From Gammaproteobacteria bacterium (GTDB taxonomy: Bacteria > Pseudomonadota > Gammaproteobacteria > SZUA-229), in assembly GCA_011321985.1 (NCBI GenBank), contig DROB01000458.1:1-16829 (forward strand): 16,829 nucleotides of DNA. The letters run 5' to 3'. This document shows positions 13,708-16,829 of this stretch, one piece after another; position 1 is the stretch's first letter, and every line of letters begins with the position of its first letter. The position numbers and the translations under genes are program-made. Below the pieces are notes generated by a model. The model worked only from the letters and a program-made list of their open reading frames with translations, searched no databases and had not been told where the DNA came from.

Positions 13708-16223
13708 TGTCAGACGCTACTGAAGACATGGTAACGATTACTGTCGATGGACAGGAAGTGCAGGCAGCCAAAGGCGCGATGTTGATCGAAGTGACCGATG
13801 CGCATGATATCAAGGTGCCGCGTTTCTGTTATCACAAAAAACTGGCGGTTGCTGCTAACTGTCGCATGTGCCTGGTCGAAGTTGAAAAGGCCCCCAAACC
13901 ATTGCCTGCCTGTGCCACACCGGTGATGGATGGCATGGTCGTGCATACCCATTCGGCGTGCGCCAGAGATGCACAGAAGTCTGTGATGGAATTTTTGCTG
14001 ATCAATCATCCACTGGATTGTCCGATCTGCGATCAGGGGGGCGAGTGTGAACTTCAGGATGTGGCTGTCGGTTATGGCCAGTCCGTGTCGGAATACACGG
14101 AGACCAAACGGGTAGTGTTCGACAAAGATGTCGGGCCTTTGATCGCCACCGAATTAACTCGCTGTATCCATTGTACCCGTTGTGTCCGTTTTGGGCGTGA
14201 GATCGCCGGTATCCGTGAGCTGGGTATGACCGGACGTGGTGAACATGCATTGATTTCGACGTTTGTCGATGAAAGCATCAATTCAGAGATATCGGGTAAC
14301 GCCGTCGATGTCTGCCCGGTCGGTGCATTAACCGCAAAACCTTCCCGTTTCAAGGGGCGTGCATGGGAGATGATCGAACATCAGACCATCGCACCCCATG
14401 ATTGCATCGGTTCGAACCTGTACGTCCATACCTTACGAGGTGAGGTGGTGCGTGTCGTGCCACGTGAGAATGAAGCCATCAATGAAGTCTGGATCTCGGA
14501 TCGTGATCGCTTCAGCTACGAGGGTATCGACAGTGAAGATCGTCTGACCACGCCGATGATCAAACGTGATGGCCAATGGCAGGCCGCAAACTGGGATGAA
14601 GCACTGCAACTGGTCGCTGACAAATTCAAGGCAGTGGCAGATATCAAAGTGCAACAGGCTGAGGTAGAAGCAGAAGCAGCCTTGGCCGACTCTGAGGCCG
14701 GCACTGATGCTGAAGAAACAAAAACTGAAGATGGTGTTGATACTGAGGCTGAAGCAGTGGCGTCCGTAAACACAGAGACCGCTGCACTGGTTTCTGTAAA
14801 TTCGACCCTGGAAGAGTTGTATCTGACGCAGAAATTTATGCGTGTTCTAGGGAGCGGAAGCATCGATCATCGTCTGCGCCAGTCTGATTTTTCGGATCAG
14901 CACGCAGCACCGGTTATGCCGTGGTTAGGTCAGGACATCGAACAACTGGAAAAACTGGGGGCTGCATTACTGGTAGGTTCCAATGTCCGCAAAGAACAAC
15001 CTATCGCCAACCTGCGTTTGCGTAAGGCGGTGGTGAATCATGCAGCGAAGATTTCTTTCATCAATCCACGCCGGTATACCTTCAATTTCGATGTCGCAAA
15101 TAATATCTCTGTGGCACAACAAAATATGGTGGCAGAGTTAGCATCTGTTGCTGCCGCAGCCTATGAACTGAGTGGTGGAACGATTCCGCCGAGTTTATCG
15201 GATACTGTGAAGGCGGCAGAGGTCGATGAGACACACAAAGCGATCGCGCGACAGTTGAGTGATGCAGAGTCTGCGACCGTACTGCTTGGCAATATAGCCA
15301 GCATGCATCCGCAGTTCTCCGCGTTACGTACACTGGCTCAGGCGATCGCAAAAGAAACAGGTAGTCGTTTCGGGTATCTGACGGATGGCTGTAATGCTGC
15401 GGGTGCATGGTTGGCGGGGGCGGTTCCACATCGTGGTGCTGGCGGCTCGACCGAAGAAGTTGTTACTGGTAAAAACCTTGCCGATATCAACCAGGAAAAA
15501 CTGGCTGCCTGTCTGTTGCTAAATATAGAGCCTGACACTGATGTAGCTGATGCGAATGCATTAATGACAACGTTACAGGAAGCCGATTTTGTCGTTTCGA
15601 TTTCAGCTTATAATTCCGCATCTGTGAAAAAGGTAGCCGATGTGATGTTGCCGGCTGCCAACTTCATGGAGACTTCGGGTACCTATGTTAATGCGGAAGG
15701 TTTCTGGCAGAGCTTCAAAGCTGTGGTCGAGTCCAGGGGCAGCGCACGGCCCGCATGGAAGATTTTACGTGTACTCGGTAACCTGACCGGTGCAGACGGT
15801 TTTGAGCATATGTCTTCACAGGAAGTGAAAGCAGAGCTGCGTTCACATTGCGAATCTATCGAATTATCGAATGAACTGGACGATCCCGCTGCGGTAAAAG
15901 CTGACACCCCAGCCGGTATGTATCGTTCGTCGGATGTCCCGATGTATGCGGCAGATGCTATCGTTCGTCGCGCTACTTCATTACAGAAAACGGTCGATGC
16001 GCAGACGATGTGTATCCGACTGAACAGCGCAGAGGCTGATCGCCTGAATGTGGTTGCGGCTTCGAGCGTCACCGTGAAGCAGGGTGATAACAGTGCTTCG
16101 TTAACGCTGGTCATCGACGACACTATCCCCGATGCAACAGCGTGGATTCCGATGGCTGTGGAAGGTATTGATAGACTGGGTGCACCGTTTGCTGAGGTGA
16201 CGATCGAGGGCGCAGGCGCATGA
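13707..16223 (+). CDS. nuoG: NADH-quinone oxidoreductase subunit G (NuoG, 75 kDa) with an acidic insertion
   Basis: 838 residues, a little long for the family. NuoG relays electrons from NuoF toward NuoI. The N-terminal ferredoxin domain has the N1b ligands C41, C52, C55 and C69. The next motif gives the N5 ligands H101, C105, C108 and C114 (HPLDCPICDQGGEC). The N4 ligands are C153, C156, C159 and C203. The extra N7 cysteine set of E. coli NuoG is not present. The C-terminal part is the molybdopterin-oxidoreductase-like scaffold (RLRQSDFSDQ, SGTYVNAEGFWQ). Residues about 315-358 are an Ala/Glu/Asp-rich low-complexity stretch inserted just before the conserved TLEELYLTQKF. The stop overlaps nuoH by 4 nt. 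Confidence 0.98.
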   Translation: MSDATEDMVTITVDGQEVQAAKGAMLIEVTDAHDIKVPRFCYHKKLAVAANCRMCLVEVEKAPKPLPACATPVMDGMVVHTHSACARDAQKSVMEFLLINHPLDCPICDQGGECELQDVAVGYGQSVSEYTETKRVVFDKDVGPLIATELTRCIHCTRCVRFGREIAGIRELGMTGRGEHALISTFVDESINSEISGNAVDVCPVGALTAKPSRFKGRAWEMIEHQTIAPHDCIGSNLYVHTLRGEVVRVVPRENEAINEVWISDRDRFSYEGIDSEDRLTTPMIKRDGQWQAANWDEALQLVADKFKAVADIKVQQAEVEAEAALADSEAGTDAEETKTEDGVDTEAEAVASVNTETAALVSVNSTLEELYLTQKFMRVLGSGSIDHRLRQSDFSDQHAAPVMPWLGQDIEQLEKLGAALLVGSNVRKEQPIANLRLRKAVVNHAAKISFINPRRYTFNFDVANNISVAQQNMVAELASVAAAAYELSGGTIPPSLSDTVKAAEVDETHKAIARQLSDAESATVLLGNIASMHPQFSALRTLAQAIAKETGSRFGYLTDGCNAAGAWLAGAVPHRGAGGSTEEVVTGKNLADINQEKLAACLLLNIEPDTDVADANALMTTLQEADFVVSISAYNSASVKKVADVMLPAANFMETSGTYVNAEGFWQSFKAVVESRGSARPAWKILRVLGNLTGADGFEHMSSQEVKAELRSHCESIELSNELDDPAAVKADTPAGMYRSSDVPMYAADAIVRRATSLQKTVDAQTMCIRLNSAEADRLNVVAASSVTVKQGDNSASLTLVIDDTIPDATAWIPMAVEGIDRLGAPFAEVTIEGAGA

Positions 16224-16829
16224 ACGATATGATCGATGACTTAATCGTGACAGCTCTTGAAGTGTGGGACTGGTTCCCTGCTGATATTCAGACCCTGTTG
16301 CTGATCCTGGGCAAGATCATACTGATCCTGATCCCGCTGCTGCTCTGTGTGGCCTACATCACCTACGCCGAACGCAAGATCATCGGTTATATGCAGATCC
16401 GCATCGGGCCGAACCGTGTCGGTTTCCGTGGTTGGTTGCAGCCCATCGCAGATGCGATGAAGCTGTTGTTCAAGGAAGTCATCATACCGACAAAGTCAGA
16501 TAAATATTTATTTTTGATGGCACCTGTTCTGTCTATCATGCCAGCACTGGCTGCATGGGCGGTTATCCCGTTCGATCGAGGCATGGTATTGACCGATGTG
16601 AATGCTGGTCTACTTTATGTTTTAGCATTGACCTCAATCGGCGTGTACGGTGTCATCATTGCCGGTTGGGCATCGAACTCTAAATACGCTATTTTGAGTT
16701 CGCTACGTGTCGGTGCGCAGATCGTCGCCTATGAGATCGCCATGGGGTTTGCACTGGTCGGAGTGTTGATGGCGAGCGGTAGTCTGAATTTTGGAGATAT
16801 CGTCGAAGGGCAGGCAGGAGGGATTTCGA
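16220..16829 (+). CDS. nuoH: NADH-quinone oxidoreductase subunit H (NuoH), N-terminal part (3' truncated by window edge)
   Basis: 203 complete codons are visible before the window ends, of a protein usually 325-350 residues long. NuoH (ND1) is the membrane subunit that forms the quinone entry channel against NuoB and NuoD. TM1 is at about residues 24-48, followed by the highly conserved ERKIIGYMQIRIGPNRVG (51-68) and QPIADAMKLLFKE (74-86). Further helices lie at about 97-117 and 130-150, then LRVGAQIVAYEIAMGFALVG (162-181) with its conserved glutamate. The ATG at 16220 overlaps the nuoG stop in an ATGA arrangement, consistent with coupled translation. The gene surely continues beyond the window. 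Confidence 0.97.
   Translation, partial: MNDMIDDLIVTALEVWDWFPADIQTLLLILGKIILILIPLLLCVAYITYAERKIIGYMQIRIGPNRVGFRGWLQPIADAMKLLFKEVIIPTKSDKYLFLMAPVLSIMPALAAWAVIPFDRGMVLTDVNAGLLYVLALTSIGVYGVIIAGWASNSKYAILSSLRVGAQIVAYEIAMGFALVGVLMASGSLNFGDIVEGQAGGIS

Noticed and set aside
14110..14340. Missing cysteines for an N7 cluster in NuoG as a defect
   Set aside because: The N7 site is absent from most complex I lineages, so its absence is normal. The ligands of N1b, N4 and N5 are all present.

Overview
This window is a stretch of housekeeping chromosome from a gammaproteobacterium, with every protein gene on the + strand. The order carB-greA-yhbY-rlmE-ftsH-folP-glmM-tpiA-secG-tRNA-Leu is the ancestral gammaproteobacterial order. 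All proteins read as close relatives of the Escherichia/Pseudomonas/Legionella/Xanthomonas families. The nuo genes have a separate nuoC and nuoD, a NuoG without the extra N7 cysteine set, and a NuoC with an extra segment. This is the complex I type I associate with non-enteric gamma- and betaproteobacteria rather than with E. coli. Genus cannot be read from this window.

Layout. Positions 1-972 are the 3' third of carB, followed with a 4-nt overlap by greA. A 194-bp gap holding a degenerate terminal-inverted-repeat element separates greA from yhbY. Then come rlmE (23S rRNA 2'-O-methyltransferase), ftsH (membrane AAA+ protease), folP (dihydropteroate synthase) and glmM (phosphoglucosamine mutase). 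A 316-bp gap with several dyads and a promoter-like site separates glmM from tpiA. tpiA, secG and a class II tRNA-Leu(GAG) follow. After about 120 bp the complex I operon begins: nuoA, B, C, D, E, F, G and the start of nuoH, with overlapping or nearly abutting genes. The window ends inside nuoH.

How the genes work together. The left half serves pyrimidine/arginine precursor supply (carB), transcription elongation (greA), large-subunit ribosome maturation (yhbY, rlmE), membrane proteostasis (ftsH), folate synthesis (folP) and cell-wall precursor synthesis (glmM). tpiA is glycolytic and secG is a translocon subunit. The nuo genes encode the peripheral arm (B-G) and the first membrane subunits (A, H) of NADH:quinone oxidoreductase.

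I see no mobile-gene cargo, CRISPR array, defence system or unknown ORF, and no clear sign of a new biological system. The points worth a second look are small. They are an acidic low-complexity insertion in NuoG, two substitutions in near-invariant FtsH AAA+ motifs, a MITE-like repeat with a possible target duplication between greA and yhbY, a possible translation-coupled attenuator between tpiA and secG, and a cluster of dyads upstream of tpiA.
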